Shown here: in pieces, positions 31,740-42,192 of the stretch
Layout of the letters: every line of letters begins with the position of its first letter
Numbering within the stretch: position 1 is the stretch's first letter
Assembly (NCBI GenBank): GCA_039583875.1
Contig: CM077159.1
Span: forward strand, 101,516,287 to 101,580,286
Direction of reading: 5' to 3'
Length of the DNA stretch: 64,000 nt
Source: Platanthera guangdongensis
Lineage: Eukaryota; Streptophyta; Magnoliopsida; Asparagales; Orchidaceae
Position numbers and translations under genes: made by a program
The notes under the pieces: generated by a model
Seen by the model: only the letters and a program-made list of their open reading frames with translations
What the model was told of the DNA's origin: nothing
Databases searched by the model: none

Positions 31740-32193
31740 CCTGTAGGGGGAGGGGGACTTTCCTAGAGCCGAACCAGCAAGCTTTATTGGCAGAGTAGGA
31801 AGAACAGGAGAAACAGGCTCACATACATCCTGAAACTTGCGGTTCTTCTAGTTTCCGATGAAGACCGAGCCCCAAAGGGCCTAAACACTGGTAGCAGCAA
31901 AGCCCACCACTACAGCAGCACCTGCACCACAAGCCGCCACTACCGCGCACCACCCGCAACAACATGCCGCCACCTCCTCCCTGCACCCGCAGCAGCATGC
32001 CTCCCCTGCTCACGCCGCCCCCGCATACGCCACCACGGCCGCACCCCTACCCGTAGCTCGCCTCCACCGCTGCACCCCCTACCCGTAGCTCTCCGCCCCC
32101 GCCACACACTTTCTCTCTCTATAAATGCTCTCTCCAATCCCTAGAACACTCTCTCCCAAAGTTTTTGGATTCCTTGGGAAGTATGCTCTCACT
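31740..32193. other. Low-complexity CAC/GCC-rich stretch, no gene
   Basis: 31900-32100 is a compositionally biased CCGCCACC/GCAGCAGC run with open frames in several phases. CTCTATAAATGC at about 32119 looks like a TATA box just ahead of the 18S fragment, with no gene to serve. Confidence 0.4.
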
Positions 32194-32238
32194 CACGTCG
32201 TCATAGTGATCCGAACACTTCACCGGACCATTCAATCA

Positions 32239-32299
<61 letters not shown>

Positions 32300-32332
32300 A
32301 CGCTTACTAGGAATTTCTCGTTGAAGACCAAT

Positions 32333-32367
<35 letters not shown>

Positions 32368-32554
32368 TCAAAAGATTACCCGAACCTATCGGCCAAGTTT
32401 ATATACTCGTTGAATACATCAGTGTAGCGTGCTTGCGGCCCAGAACATCTAAGGGCATCACAGACCTGTTATTGCCTCAAACCTCTGTGGCCTGCGCGGC
32501 CATAGTCCCTCTAAGAAGCTGACCGCGCAGGTTGAACTCTGCATAGCTAGTTAG
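32194..32554 (-). rRNA. 18S rRNA fragment (3' region), part 1
   Basis: The plus strand is antisense nuclear 18S rRNA, e.g. CACTTCACCGGACCATTCAA, GACGGGCGGTGTGTACAAAG, AATGATCTATCCCCATCACG, ACATCTAAGGGCATCACAGA, ending GCATAGCTAGTTAG. Many substitutions and small indels against the conserved plant gene show it is a pseudogene fragment rather than an active rDNA unit. The next 55 bases of 18S are at 37641-37696. Confidence 0.9.
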
Positions 32555-33879
32555 TTGATGATGACGTTGCTGATGCGGCCATTGATCCCCGACATAGAGA
32601 ATTTGTTGATTGGGATGATTGACGCCGCAAGCTCGAAGATGAAAATTCTATCACAACGTTCTTCGCCAATGCCTCCGCCGCTACATGTTTTGCACGACGT
32701 CCGCCGTTACCTTCAAATAAAACATATAATTATAAATTAAATATTTATAATGATATATTATTTAGCAATTTTCATTTTAAGCAAATTTATTTATGCATTT
32801 TAACTTCATGCATTTGATTAATGTATTTTTATTTCATGTTGATGGGTGCATATTGTAAGACCCCACCCCCTCCTCCTGGATCCCAAAACACGACACGAAG
32901 GGGGTCTTATGCCCAAAACAACGGTCTTGCGGTAGCATTAGCATACGGGCTAACCTGTACCACAAGACGCATATTCTGCCGGCTACAACCAATATAAATA
33001 CATATGCCAACACAACCAAAATATAATAAAGAGAACTCAAATCCACACCGAGTATATAGTCCAAATACAACAAATAAGAGAAGCTAAAATATGATTCTAC
33101 AATATCAGAGTACAGCTATAAAATTGCCCAAACGGGCTACGTCAGAGTCGCTCAACACTCACATCCATAACCGATGGTAGTGACGGCACCGTCACATCAG
33201 GCCCTGTCATCCTGGTCTGGTTGTCCTGCTGCAAAGTCTGCGGCTGCTCTACCTATGGGGAGACATCCTAAAAACGAAGATGTAGCAACCGTTAGTCGAA
33301 AAGACTAAGTGGATTCACATCCGCTCCCACGGCGACTCCTCGGCATCGGGCGGAGGAAAGGAACAAGGGTAATATATACAAGTAGTAAAACAAGTACAGG
33401 CACGTGGTAATAGTACATGAATAACAATATTATAAACTAGCAGTTCTACTTAAGCAATAGTAATTCAACAAGTACAAGTAATTACAGCAGGTAAGTAACT
33501 TAACCTATAAGGATGCTCATACAAGCTTATAAGTTAAGGATCGATTTACATAAAGTAATTCATCGTATAAGAGTGCCCATACAAACTTATACGATGAGGA
33601 TCTTATTGTGCAATGTTATGAAATGGTATGTATGCTATGCAATGACTCACCTATGATCAAGCACATGCAATTGCTATGTCGACACAGACTATAGTTCCCA
33701 CTATTCAAGCAGGTAGCTAACCTCTCAACCATCAACCGTCGTGGCCAGGCGGTGACAGTAGAGTAGAGATCTATACTACTAGGCGGGTATCCACACTACT
33801 TCACCTAGGCCTCCGTACGCCTCAACGCTAATAACACGCAGCGGAGCCCATGCGTACTATGGCCCAGTGGGGGTCTCAG

Positions 33880-34205
33880 GTAGATGTGCACCGAGAACAC
33901 AGCCCAAAACTGAACTTGCGTGACCCGGAAGGGGCCTCAGAAGAAAGAACGATGAAACAACCCAACCGTTCACTTGGCACGGAAGGGGACCCGGGACGTG
34001 AACACCGAGGACACAGCCCAACCGCCCAAAGTCTAACTGCCAACTCCTGTCGGTGTGACGATCGGCGAGCCCGTAGACCTTCCACACTATCCTTAACCCA
34101 GGATTATGACACCGTGTGTCGACTCACAGCGCATGCAAATTCCACATCACTGTGGCATGGAAGGGGCCTTGGAAGTAAGCACGAGGACACAGCCCAACCA
34201 TTTGT
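33880..34205 (-). repeat. Imperfect tandem repeats in E9 LTR
   Basis: Three copies around GAACACAGCCCA/GAGGACACAGCCCAACC, each linked with GGAAGGGG.CC. Open frames across it are repeat artefacts. Confidence 0.6.
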
Positions 34206-35303
34206 CTATACCTCATCTCAACACTAACCCAACTAGTGACGGTCAACATCGCACTTACATCCTTCCACAATACTACCCGTAGGGAGACTACGCTCTAAGT
34301 ATTGGGCTACTAAATTTCATTCCAACCATCAAACATACTCATGGCCATACTTTATCCTTCTATATGTCATTCCAAATGATTTCAACATAATATAACATAA
34401 TGCGCATATATAATAGTCTACCAATTTCTAACAAGTCATTTCGTTTAAGTAAGCTTGCCTCACAATTCAGTTATATGAAATCCAATTTGTAATTTTCATC
34501 ATTCATAGCATTACGGTGGTTAACATAAAATAGTTCACCAAAATCTCAAGTTAGTTTGCAACATCGATTCTACCGAATCCAAATCCATATTATATAAAAA
34601 CCCAGAATTTTAAGTGCAGTATAATTCTGGACAACAAATTCAATCGGAGATTCCTGAAGCTACAGGAATCCGGTGAAGACGTGTAACTTCTCAAAGGAAA
34701 GGTCTTTCCATGGGTTACAACTTTCATATTCAGCCCATAACCCAGATTTGACTGTATCCTATTTGAAATTGGCTTCAAAGTTCGCTGCGCACAGAACATA
34801 ATTTTTGCATGCAGGTTTGTCGGATGTCAATTTCGTTCAGACTTTCCCGTGGCTGCATACTTCGCCTGAAGTCGTGAAACCACTCGTTGGAAAGGTATTT
34901 TCAAGGACTTAAAATTTCGTGTTTTGTTGACAGCCCAGACCTGGACATATCATACCTGAAAATGGCCAAGAAGCTTGTTGCGTGCAGAATACAGATTCTG
35001 CATGCATCTTACAGAGGAATGAACGCCCCGGTTCATCTTCTTCCGCAAGTCGATCTACCATAATCACATCAGAAATTCCTCCTCGCTTATTCACCCTCAT
35101 GAGGCCATGATTCTTCATGAAACCATACCCCATCTTCACATAGAAGGTTGGAGAGATTGAAGACACAACTACTCTTAGAGCACAAGCCCTAGAACGACTT
35201 CTTCCTAGAGAAATCACCATCTCACTAGTCTAGACTCTTTTGAGTCGACATCTCACCTAAATATCTACAGATCTAGCACCAAGGGAGAGGAGAGGAAGCT
35301 CAC

Positions 35304-35363
35304 CTCATTTCCGGTGTTTCCACTATTTTCGGCCATTGATCGTGTAACTCTTCTCGGTGGCAT
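35304..35363 (-). CDS. Predicted gag exon 1 in E9 LTR (20 codons)
   Basis: ATG then P-P-R-R-V-T-R-S-M-A-E, typical of chromovirus Gag N-termini, continuing to N-E and the donor GAG|GTGAGC at 35304/35303. TATA (35493-35502) is about 130 bp upstream, placing the exon in the transcribed LTR part. It is the same layout as E1-E3 in a different LTR family with a different peptide. There is no gag body here because E9 is a solo LTR. Confidence 0.6.
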
Positions 35364-35492
35364 CTTCTCCTTCACAGCGGCGTCAGATCTTCTCCTCCAA
35401 GACTTGCCCCTGTAGTTTTCACTCTCTACAGAAGTTTCTCTCAGGAAAAATGGCTGGAATGAGTAGTGAAAACTGCTAGGGTTTTCACAACC

Positions 35493-35502
35493 CATATATA
35501 TG
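35493..35502 (-). promoter_or_regulatory. E9 LTR TATA box candidate
   Basis: CATATATATG (palindromic) directly after the last hairpin of the array in element sense (gap about 6 bp). Confidence 0.6.
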
Positions 35503-35508
35503 AAAAGT

Positions 35509-36190
35509 GACACGGGTAGGGACACGCCCGTGTCCTTACCCGTGTCCTGCTTGGGCGAAGCGTCAACGTCGGTTTTAATGTCGGTTCAATACTCGACACG
35601 GGTAGGGACACGCCCGTGTCCCTACCCGTTTCCATATGACACGGCCGTGTTCCCTAGCTGTGTCCTTCTCTGGATACATTTTGACGAACTCAACTCGACA
35701 CAACGACACACGGGTAGGGACACGCCCGTGTATCTACCTGTGTCATACATTTCGTCGATCTCGACACATTTCGTCGATCTCAACACGCTCTGTCGAGTTC
35801 AACTCGACACACACATGGGTAAGGACACGCCCGTATTGCTACCCGTGTCATACACTTCGTTGATCTCGACACACCTCGTCGATCTCGACACGCTCTGTCG
35901 AGTTCAACTCGACACACACACGGGTAGGGACACGACCGTGTCGCTAGACGTATCATACACTTCATCAATCTCGACACACCTCGTCGATCTCGACACACCT
36001 CCTCGAGTTCAACTCGACACGCACAAACACGGGTAGGGACACGCCCATGTCTTTACCCGTGTCACTTCACACTGGTAGTGACACGCCTGTATCACTACCC
36101 GTGTCCTTCTCTGGACATACTCGAGTCATCGACTCGAGAGCTGGACACTCCTACACGGGTAGGGACATGCTCGTGTCTCTACCCGTGTCC
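35509..36190 (-). repeat. Hairpin array in E9 LTR
   Basis: About eight units pairing GACACGGGTAGGGACACG with CGTGTCCYTACCCGTGTC around a 2-nt loop (perfect 18-bp stem in the unit at 35509). One unit (about 36070-36105) has a paired change: GTAGTGACAC with GTATCACTAC. TCGAC-rich spacers lie between. Confidence 0.88.
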
Positions 36191-36319
36191 TATGCTTGAC
36201 TGATTTCTCCTCCTTTTCACATGTGCTGCCCAGTTGTCAGTACTTCCCCTGAACACAAGCCAGCCCTCCTGACTCAAAAACACGCACGAGGGGCCTAGTG
36301 CGATTCAGGACGTTATACA

Positions 36320-37640
36320 TTTAACCATCACTTTGTATTGCTTTTATTTCATGTTATGATGAGTGCATATAACCATCATATGTTTATTTTATTTTTAATG
36401 GAGGAGATTGAGTGGTGGAGCCTACATATAGGCCATGTTATGAAGAGTTTAGTAAGAAGAAAATTCAAAACCCTAAATCTATTGAGATTTTCCTCCTCCT
36501 CCTCCTTGCAATATTCAGCCTCTTCTTTTCCTCTCTCTTGGCTGCCAGCCACCTCTTCCTCCCCCTCTCTATTCTCGGCCTCCTCTCCTCCTCCTCTTCC
36601 CTCCTCAAGTTAACCACCAAACAACACAACATCTCCCCTTACTCTCTCTCTCTCTCGGCTACCCTCTTTCCACACCAACCCGCGCAGCCCTCTCACCTAG
36701 CCGCCAGCCACGACCACCCCTCTAGGGTTCGGCCAAATCCTAGCCGCCACCCTCTCCCTCCCCTTCAATATTCCGGCCACCCACCTCCACCACCAACCCG
36801 AGCCCTCTCCTACCTTCCATCACCAAAACCGACCACCCACTTTTCCACCTTGAAATATTTTTTTGCCACCACCTTTTCCCTCTCCTATTTCCATATATTT
36901 GGCCATCAAGTTTTCCCCTCTCCTAGGGTTTTGCAAAAAGGAAGACGTCTTGCGACTTCATTGTTCGGTGCGGATCCATGGATTTTTGCGTGGAAATAGA
37001 TTCAACCACCGTCATGTGTGATTCCTCAACTCATCTTGTGGACAGATTTTCTTGGGATTTGGGTAACGATCTCTAAGCCATCTCTTGTGTGTTTCTTCAA
37101 TATTATTGTGAGATTCTGGTGGATTAGAAGGCTAGTAAATTGTCTTGATTTATATTGAAATTAGTCCTTAATTAAAATCTGATTTTTAAGCGTGTTTCTT
37201 CCGAATATTTTCGTATAAATCGGATCGGGTAATTCTCGTGAATGCTATTAGAAATCAGATTCATTATCCTTGATTTCCCCTCGAGTTCATGCGATTTGGC
37301 CTACCTCATTTTAAATTAATTTGGGATTGAATTTGGACTTTTGTTTAAATCACTATTTTAGCCCGGATCCTCTTGTGTTGGTTTTGTGAATGCTTGCGGA
37401 TAGATTTAATTTGAATTACTAATTGTTCGGATCGGGTAGGTCCTATTCGCTTGAGTAAACATTGACATATTGTTCTTGTTCAATCTATAAAAAAAGGGTA
37501 GCGTCCCTTTGATTTATGTGTTGTTAAATTGGTTGAATTATCAATAGAATTTTAGGGAGATCCCGCATGCTACGAATCTATTTTAATTGACGAACCCAAT
37601 AGCGCATAGTTTAATCCGTTGGAACCATTGGCCTGCATCA
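36320..37640. other. Right part of E12, no gene
   Basis: CT-rich 36490-36900, then AT-rich. The 195-codon frame at 36412-36999 is a by-product of pyrimidine-rich sequence (Ser/Leu/Pro runs). Confidence 0.5.
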
Positions 37641-37696
37641 TTAGCAGGCTGAGGTCTCTCTCATTTACGAAATTAACCAGACAAATTCCTCCACCT
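37641..37696 (-). rRNA. 18S rRNA fragment, part 2
   Basis: TTAGCAGGCTGAGGTCT ... GAAATTAACCAGACAAAT ... CTCCACC continues 18S antisense exactly from the end of part 1, with TTAG repeated at the break. It stops where an LTR end (TGTAATACCCC, 37697) begins. Confidence 0.88.
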
Positions 37697-38060
37697 GTAA
37701 TACCCCCCCCCCCCTCCCCCTTACCAAGGAAGGAACCCGGTTGTATGCCCAAAATCGCCGCCTTACGGTGACACTAACACACGGATTAGTCGGCACTGTA
37801 AGACGTCGATCCTGCCGGCTAGTACGATCATTCAACTTGTCGGCCAATCGAGAATAGAAGCTTGCAAGTAGTAAGTAAAACTAGCAAGTATACAGTATCA
37901 CAACAAAATATCATCATATATGTTATGAAAGTACAATAGTCCACAATAAGTACGAAACTAAGAGAAGGGCTTATGTCTAGTACATAATATCAAATAGAAA
38001 TAAATCTCTCTCTCACAACACCACTAAGCGAAAGAAAACTCTATCACAAGTACACTCATC
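37697..38060 (-). mobile_element. LTR-end fragment related to E9
   Basis: Begins TGTAATACCCC with a C14 run, then follows the left end of E9 (TATGCCCAAAA, the CTGCCGGCTA region and onward). It abuts the 18S fragment on the left and merges into E5 on the right with no clear junction. Confidence 0.55.
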
Positions 38061-38099
38061 CTCACTTGAAGGCGATCTGCAGTAGTAGTAGGTGGTATC

Positions 38100-38305
38100 A
38101 GCTCCTCATGTCCTGCCACCTCATCCTGCTAGTGCTCCAGCTCCTCGAGCTCCTATGGCACAAGAGGGACGAGACCGAGGATGAGGCCGGGGCCGAGGAC
38201 AAGGCCGAGGCCAAGGTCGAGGACATTATGGTAGAGGTCGAGGGCAGGAGTAGATGTACGCTTTGGACCTTGCCGAGCCAAGGAACCACATGGAGGTTAT
38301 TACAG
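38100..38305 (+). pseudogene. E5 gag C-terminal tail
   Basis: In the pol-compatible frame this reads an Arg/Gly-rich tail (RGRGQGRGQGRGHYGRGRGQ) and the conserved MYALDLAEP motif before the gag end, closing at ACAG|GTACTT. Two in-frame stops (about 38182 and 38250) disable it. No zinc knuckle is retained. Confidence 0.6.
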
Positions 38306-38407
38306 GTACTTAAAATTAATTAAAATCTGGTTTCCATTTTATAGTACCTTAACAACCTAAGTAGAACAACAAACATTATACAACTCAAACAAAAACCTGT
38401 GGCATAG
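38306..38407 (+). other. Predicted gag/pro intron of E5 (102 nt, GT-AG)
   Basis: Donor ACAG|GTACTT at 38306, acceptor TGTGGCATAG ending at 38407. AT-rich, stops in gag frame, phase 1. It falls at the homologous codon of the E2 intron although the sequence between is unrelated. Confidence 0.62.
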
Positions 38408-40486
38408 ACTTTGTCAGCGGCAAACCAGCTCATATATTGTTTGATACGGGTGCTTCGCACGTATTCGTATTAGAAGCCTTTTTGGAGGGACTAGCGGGCA
38501 TAGACCGATTCACAGGTGTAACCAGGAGGGTGCGTCTGCCAGACGGATCGAAGCTACTATCATCTGCTAAGTGTAACATGGAGGCAGAAATTGAAGGAAA
38601 GACATTCAAAGCGTCGGCGATGATTTTGAGAATGCCAAACTTCGATCTGATTTTGGACATGACCTGGTTGAACTGGAACCATGCCCAGATCGATTGCCCG
38701 TCGATGAGGATCACCTTACGGCATGGGGACACCGACATCGTCATCGAAGGTATTAGACATGTTTCCCATCTTCTATTATCATCTATACAGGCTGTCAAGG
38801 CATATGAGCAAAGGGAGGAGGTATATATTATCTGCTTCGAGATGGCGGGAGCAGATGACTCTATTGTTGATATCCCGGTGGTTCGGCATTTATCTGACGT
38901 ATTCTCGGAGAAATTTCCCGAATTGCCACCTACTATGGATATGGACTTCCAAATTCAGTTGGTGCCAAGAGCGAGGCCCGTATCTCAGTCACCATATAGG
39001 ATGGCCCCCAAAGAGCTAGTAGAGTTTAGGACCCAGTTACAGGAGCTGGTGGAGTCAGGATTTGTTAGACCAAGCTCATCACCATGGGGATCACCGGTGC
39101 TCTTGATTAAGAAGAAGGATGGATCATTGCGGCACTGCATCGACTACCGAGAGCTGAATCGGTTGACAGTCCGGAACACGTATCCATTGTCGTAGATCGA
39201 CGAGCTTTTTGATCAATGATAGGGAGCCTTTTGGTTCTCCAAGCAGGATTTGAGGTCCTGATACTATCAACTATGCATTCAGGAGGAGGATATACCGAAG
39301 ACAGCCTTTAGTTCTCGGTACGGCCTGTATGAGTTCTGGTGATGACCTTCGGCTCACGAATGCACCTTCCACATTCATCAGTATGATGAACCGTATATTT
39401 GAGCCCTTCATGGATAAATTTGCTATAGTTTTCATTGACAACATTCTGATCGACTCCCAGAAAACGGAGGAGAATACCCAGCATTTGGAACTAGTGTTGG
39501 GCAAGCTAAAAGAGCATCAAATGTACGCAAAGTTCTCCAAGTGTCAGTTCTGGCTACAAGAGATAGCATTCTTGAGGCATATTATCAGTTGATCCGGGTT
39601 TGCCGTGGACCCGACCAAGGTACAAGCAGTTCGAGATTGGTCGCGACCAAGGTCAGCTTCAGATATATGTAGTTTCTTGGGACAGTTAGGATATTATCGC
39701 AAGTTTGTGGAGGGGTTCTCAAGGGTAGCACTCCCCCTCACGTCCTTGACGAAGAAGGATGTAGCTTTTACTTGGACCGAGAAGTGCGAAGCAGTATTCC
39801 AGGAGTTGAAGTACAAGCTCACCTCTTCCCTTATCCTTGCACTTCCATCTAGGAAGGAAGAATCACATTTATACCGACGCATCATATTAGGGGATGGGTG
39901 CAGTTCTGATGCAGTATGGACATGTCATCTCCTATACTTCGAGATAGCTGAAGAAGCACGAGCAGAACTACCCCGTACATGATTTGGAGCTCGGGGCAGT
40001 GGTATTTGCGTTGAAGATTTAAAGACATTACTTGTATGGGGTTCATTGTGATATCTTCTCAGATCACAAGAACCTCAAGTATATTGACACGAAGAAGGAT
40101 CTAAATCTGCGCCAGCGAAGATGACTCGAGTTTCTGTGCGACTACGATTACAAGATGCATTATCACCTGGGGAAGGCGAACACCGTGGCAGATGGCTTGA
40201 GCAGGAGAGTCGACAATACTGGACCAGAGCCCCGGGTGATGGCTATGGAGCTAGTACGGATGATGGAGGATATGCACATTACTATGGTTTCCATTGCTGA
40301 GCCTGATGTTTATTGGGAGTACTTAAACTCCTTGGTCATCGAGTGTGACATACGGGAACGCATCAGGACACATTATAGGATAGATGAGGATTTGGAGCCA
40401 GTATTCCTAGCCCTGGATGGGGGCAGGTCAGAGGACTATTCGTTGCGTGATGACCTCGTTCATTTTTGTGGCTGTGTCTATATACC
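38408..40486 (+). pseudogene. E5: decayed Ty3/gypsy pol (protease, RT, partial RNase H)
   Basis: Protease ([10 protein letters not shown]), linker, RT start ([24 protein letters not shown]), then stops at 39195 and about 39219 and frameshifts. RT catalytic motif is FIDNILIDS, with the second Asp changed to Asn (about 39435). Fragments of connection (SFLGQLGYYRKFVEGFSRV) and RNase H follow, then the linker to integrase (HYHLGKANTVADGLSRR). It ends where the Athila LTR starts (40487); integrase is absent. Confidence 0.85.
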
Positions 40487-40685
40487 TGATAACTCTAATT
40501 TTATCTTTATCTTTATATAGTTTTTATTTAATAATTAACTATATTATAATTATATTTTATTAATTTTGTTACTAATTACGTTCTTTTCTTATTTTAGGTC
40601 AATCTGGGCTGCCAATAGCATTTTGGAGTTTGAAGAACTGATCACGGGAACAAACTGAAGGTCCATGGAAAAATCACAAATTACA

Positions 40686-41147
40686 TGCCTGGTCACGTGC
40701 GTGACTGTCAGGTCACGGGCGTGACAAGCAAGCGTGGCCCCGCCATGAGCTTTAGAATGCAGTGACGCGTATGATTAAAATTACTCAGCTTCACCACGGG
40801 CATGACCATGAGGTCACAGGCGTGTCTCTAAGGCGTGTCAATCAGGCGTGTCGACTGATTTAAGAGGCCAGTTTCAGATTCAAGGCATTCCAGCTTACAC
40901 GCCCTGGTCACGGGCATGACCAGGGGGAGTGACCCATCCATCAACTATCAGAGTTATTCTTGTCGTGTATGCTTCCCGCCATTTCCAGCAATCGACAAGA
41001 CACGCCTGAGGTCACAGGCGTGACCTAGGGGCATGACCCGCCACTTAAACAACTTTTGGCGGTTTCTCTCCAATGTTCCCAGGCCTTGAAGATGATGGTT
41101 CTGAGCCTTACACGCACTAGTTCACGGGTGTGACCTACGGGCGTGAC
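40686..41147 (+). repeat. GTCACGGGCGTGAC hairpin array in E7a LTR
   Basis: Units include GGTCACGGGCGTGAC, CCTGGTCACGGGCATGACCAGG and GAGGTCACAGGCGTGACCT with outer ACACGCC arms. The core CACGGGCGTG is the same as in the E1/E2 arrays. Confidence 0.88.
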
Positions 41148-41164
41148 TCTCCAACAAACTTGCC

Positions 41165-41170
41165 TATAAA
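41165..41170 (+). promoter_or_regulatory. E7a LTR TATA box
   Basis: CCTATAAATTCC, 18 bp after the last hairpin. The E7b LTR has CCTATAAG at the same place (49125-49130). Confidence 0.65.
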
Positions 41171-42078
41171 TTCCGGACAATTTCAAAAGCGATGGGGGAT
41201 TTTGGAGGGAGTTGAAGTTCTGTATCTTCTGCTTTATTTCTTGCATTTTTCCATTTCCTAGTATAGATCTTTTACTTTGTAAGCTTTAACTTAAGTTGTT
41301 CTTCATTCAATCATTTCTCTCTCTTCCCTATTTTGTAATTCCCTAATCATGATGAATAGCAAAACTTCTTTTAGCAATTGATCATGATGAACCTTGGAAT
41401 GAAATAAGCTTTTCAACTTTATCAAAAATGTCAAGCTCATTACTTTACTCACTAACGATTTATCTTTGATTTTTATCGTGTCGAAATCATATTTTGCAGA
41501 TATGTTCTTCGATCTAAGATCCGTATCCTAAATGACCGAGAGGTTACGGATATGAGGAGATCACTCAAAGATAAAATGAGTTGATTTCACTCCTCAAGAG
41601 AGGAAGACATAAATCTTCTGGATTGGAGTTAAATCCAATAGAGGGGTTCACCGCCTAAAGCAAGCTTAGGGGTTTCGACTGGCCGAGAGGTCTTAATCGA
41701 TCCACATAAGATTAGTCAAAAACATGATCTTGAGAGAGATGCTTTTGTACTTTGGGAACCTCCACGGTCGAATGAGTAATTTAAAAGACTTGCATATTTT
41801 ATTTTCATGAAGGTTTATTTTAATCCAAGGGTATTCTATATCAAGTGCTAGCATTCCCATCATCTTATTTCTTTTTTTAGTTCAACGTTTCCTTTACCAA
41901 AATCACAAAACCAATTTTCGTTCGATAAAATAATAGCTCTTTCTTGTGAGTACAAGTACTCAACGGTCCCCGAGTATAAATACAATATTTTCTATACTAT
42001 ATTTCGATAGGTACACTTGCCTATTTTGGGTTATAGTTTGGAATTATTTTAAAACTATAAAATCCTCATCAAGTTTTT

Positions 42079-42093
42079 TGTGCTGTTTCCAGG
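42079..42093 (+). other. E7a primer binding site, mutated
   Basis: TGTGCTGTTTCCAGG at the position where E7b has TGGCGCCGTTGCTGG. Confidence 0.6.
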
Positions 42094-42192
42094 GAACTTT
42101 TCTTTGTTGATATTTTGAAAGCAAGGTTCTATTAATTTTATCATTTTCTTTTTGTTTTTTAAAAAAATCAAAAAAATAAAAAAATTATTATT

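Larger units (their letters stand above)
32854..36319 (-). mobile_element. E9: solo LTR of a Ty3/gypsy element (3466 bp)
   Basis: Plus strand starts TGTAAGACCCC and ends GACGTTATACA. In element sense: hairpin array (36190-35509), TATA box, a short gag-like exon with donor (35363-35304), then U5. No gag, pol or partner LTR adjoins it. The flanks (CATAT and TTTAA) do not match, so TSDs were lost or an end is misplaced. The layout matches the E1-E3 LTRs. Confidence 0.72.
32556..37640. mobile_element. E12: LTR-like insertion in 18S fragment, split by E9
   Basis: The ends TGATGATGACG and GCCTGCATCA are inverted (TGATG/CATCA), and the flanks TTAGT (32551-32555) and TTAGC (37641-37645) are a near-perfect 5-bp duplication in 18S. 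Without E9 it is about 1.6 kb, suiting a solo LTR. The right part has a CT-rich leader-like tract (about 36490-36900), a TATA-like ACATATAGG (about 36425) and GGTAACGATCTC (37072). No second copy exists here, so its class is inferred. Confidence 0.6.
40487..42071 (+). repeat. E7a 5' LTR (1585 bp)
   Basis: Pairs with 48654-50031, which is 207 bp shorter because of an internal deletion in or between hairpin units. Contains the array at 40686-41147 and TATAAA at 41165. Confidence 0.9.

Noticed and set aside
31819..32137. Gly/Arg-rich open frames on the minus strand
   Set aside because: Low-complexity CCGCCACC DNA gives open frames in several phases.
33850..34227. 125-codon open frame in E9 LTR
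   Set aside because: Lies across imperfect tandem repeats inside the LTR; no recognisable protein features.
32849..36324. Target site duplication of E9
   Set aside because: Flanks CATAT and TTTAA do not match; shifting the right end gives CATTT, still one mismatch and without a CA end.
36412..36999. 195-codon open frame with an apparent hydrophobic segment
   Set aside because: Pyrimidine-rich leader-like DNA yields Leu/Ser/Pro runs; no homologous pattern and no gene context.
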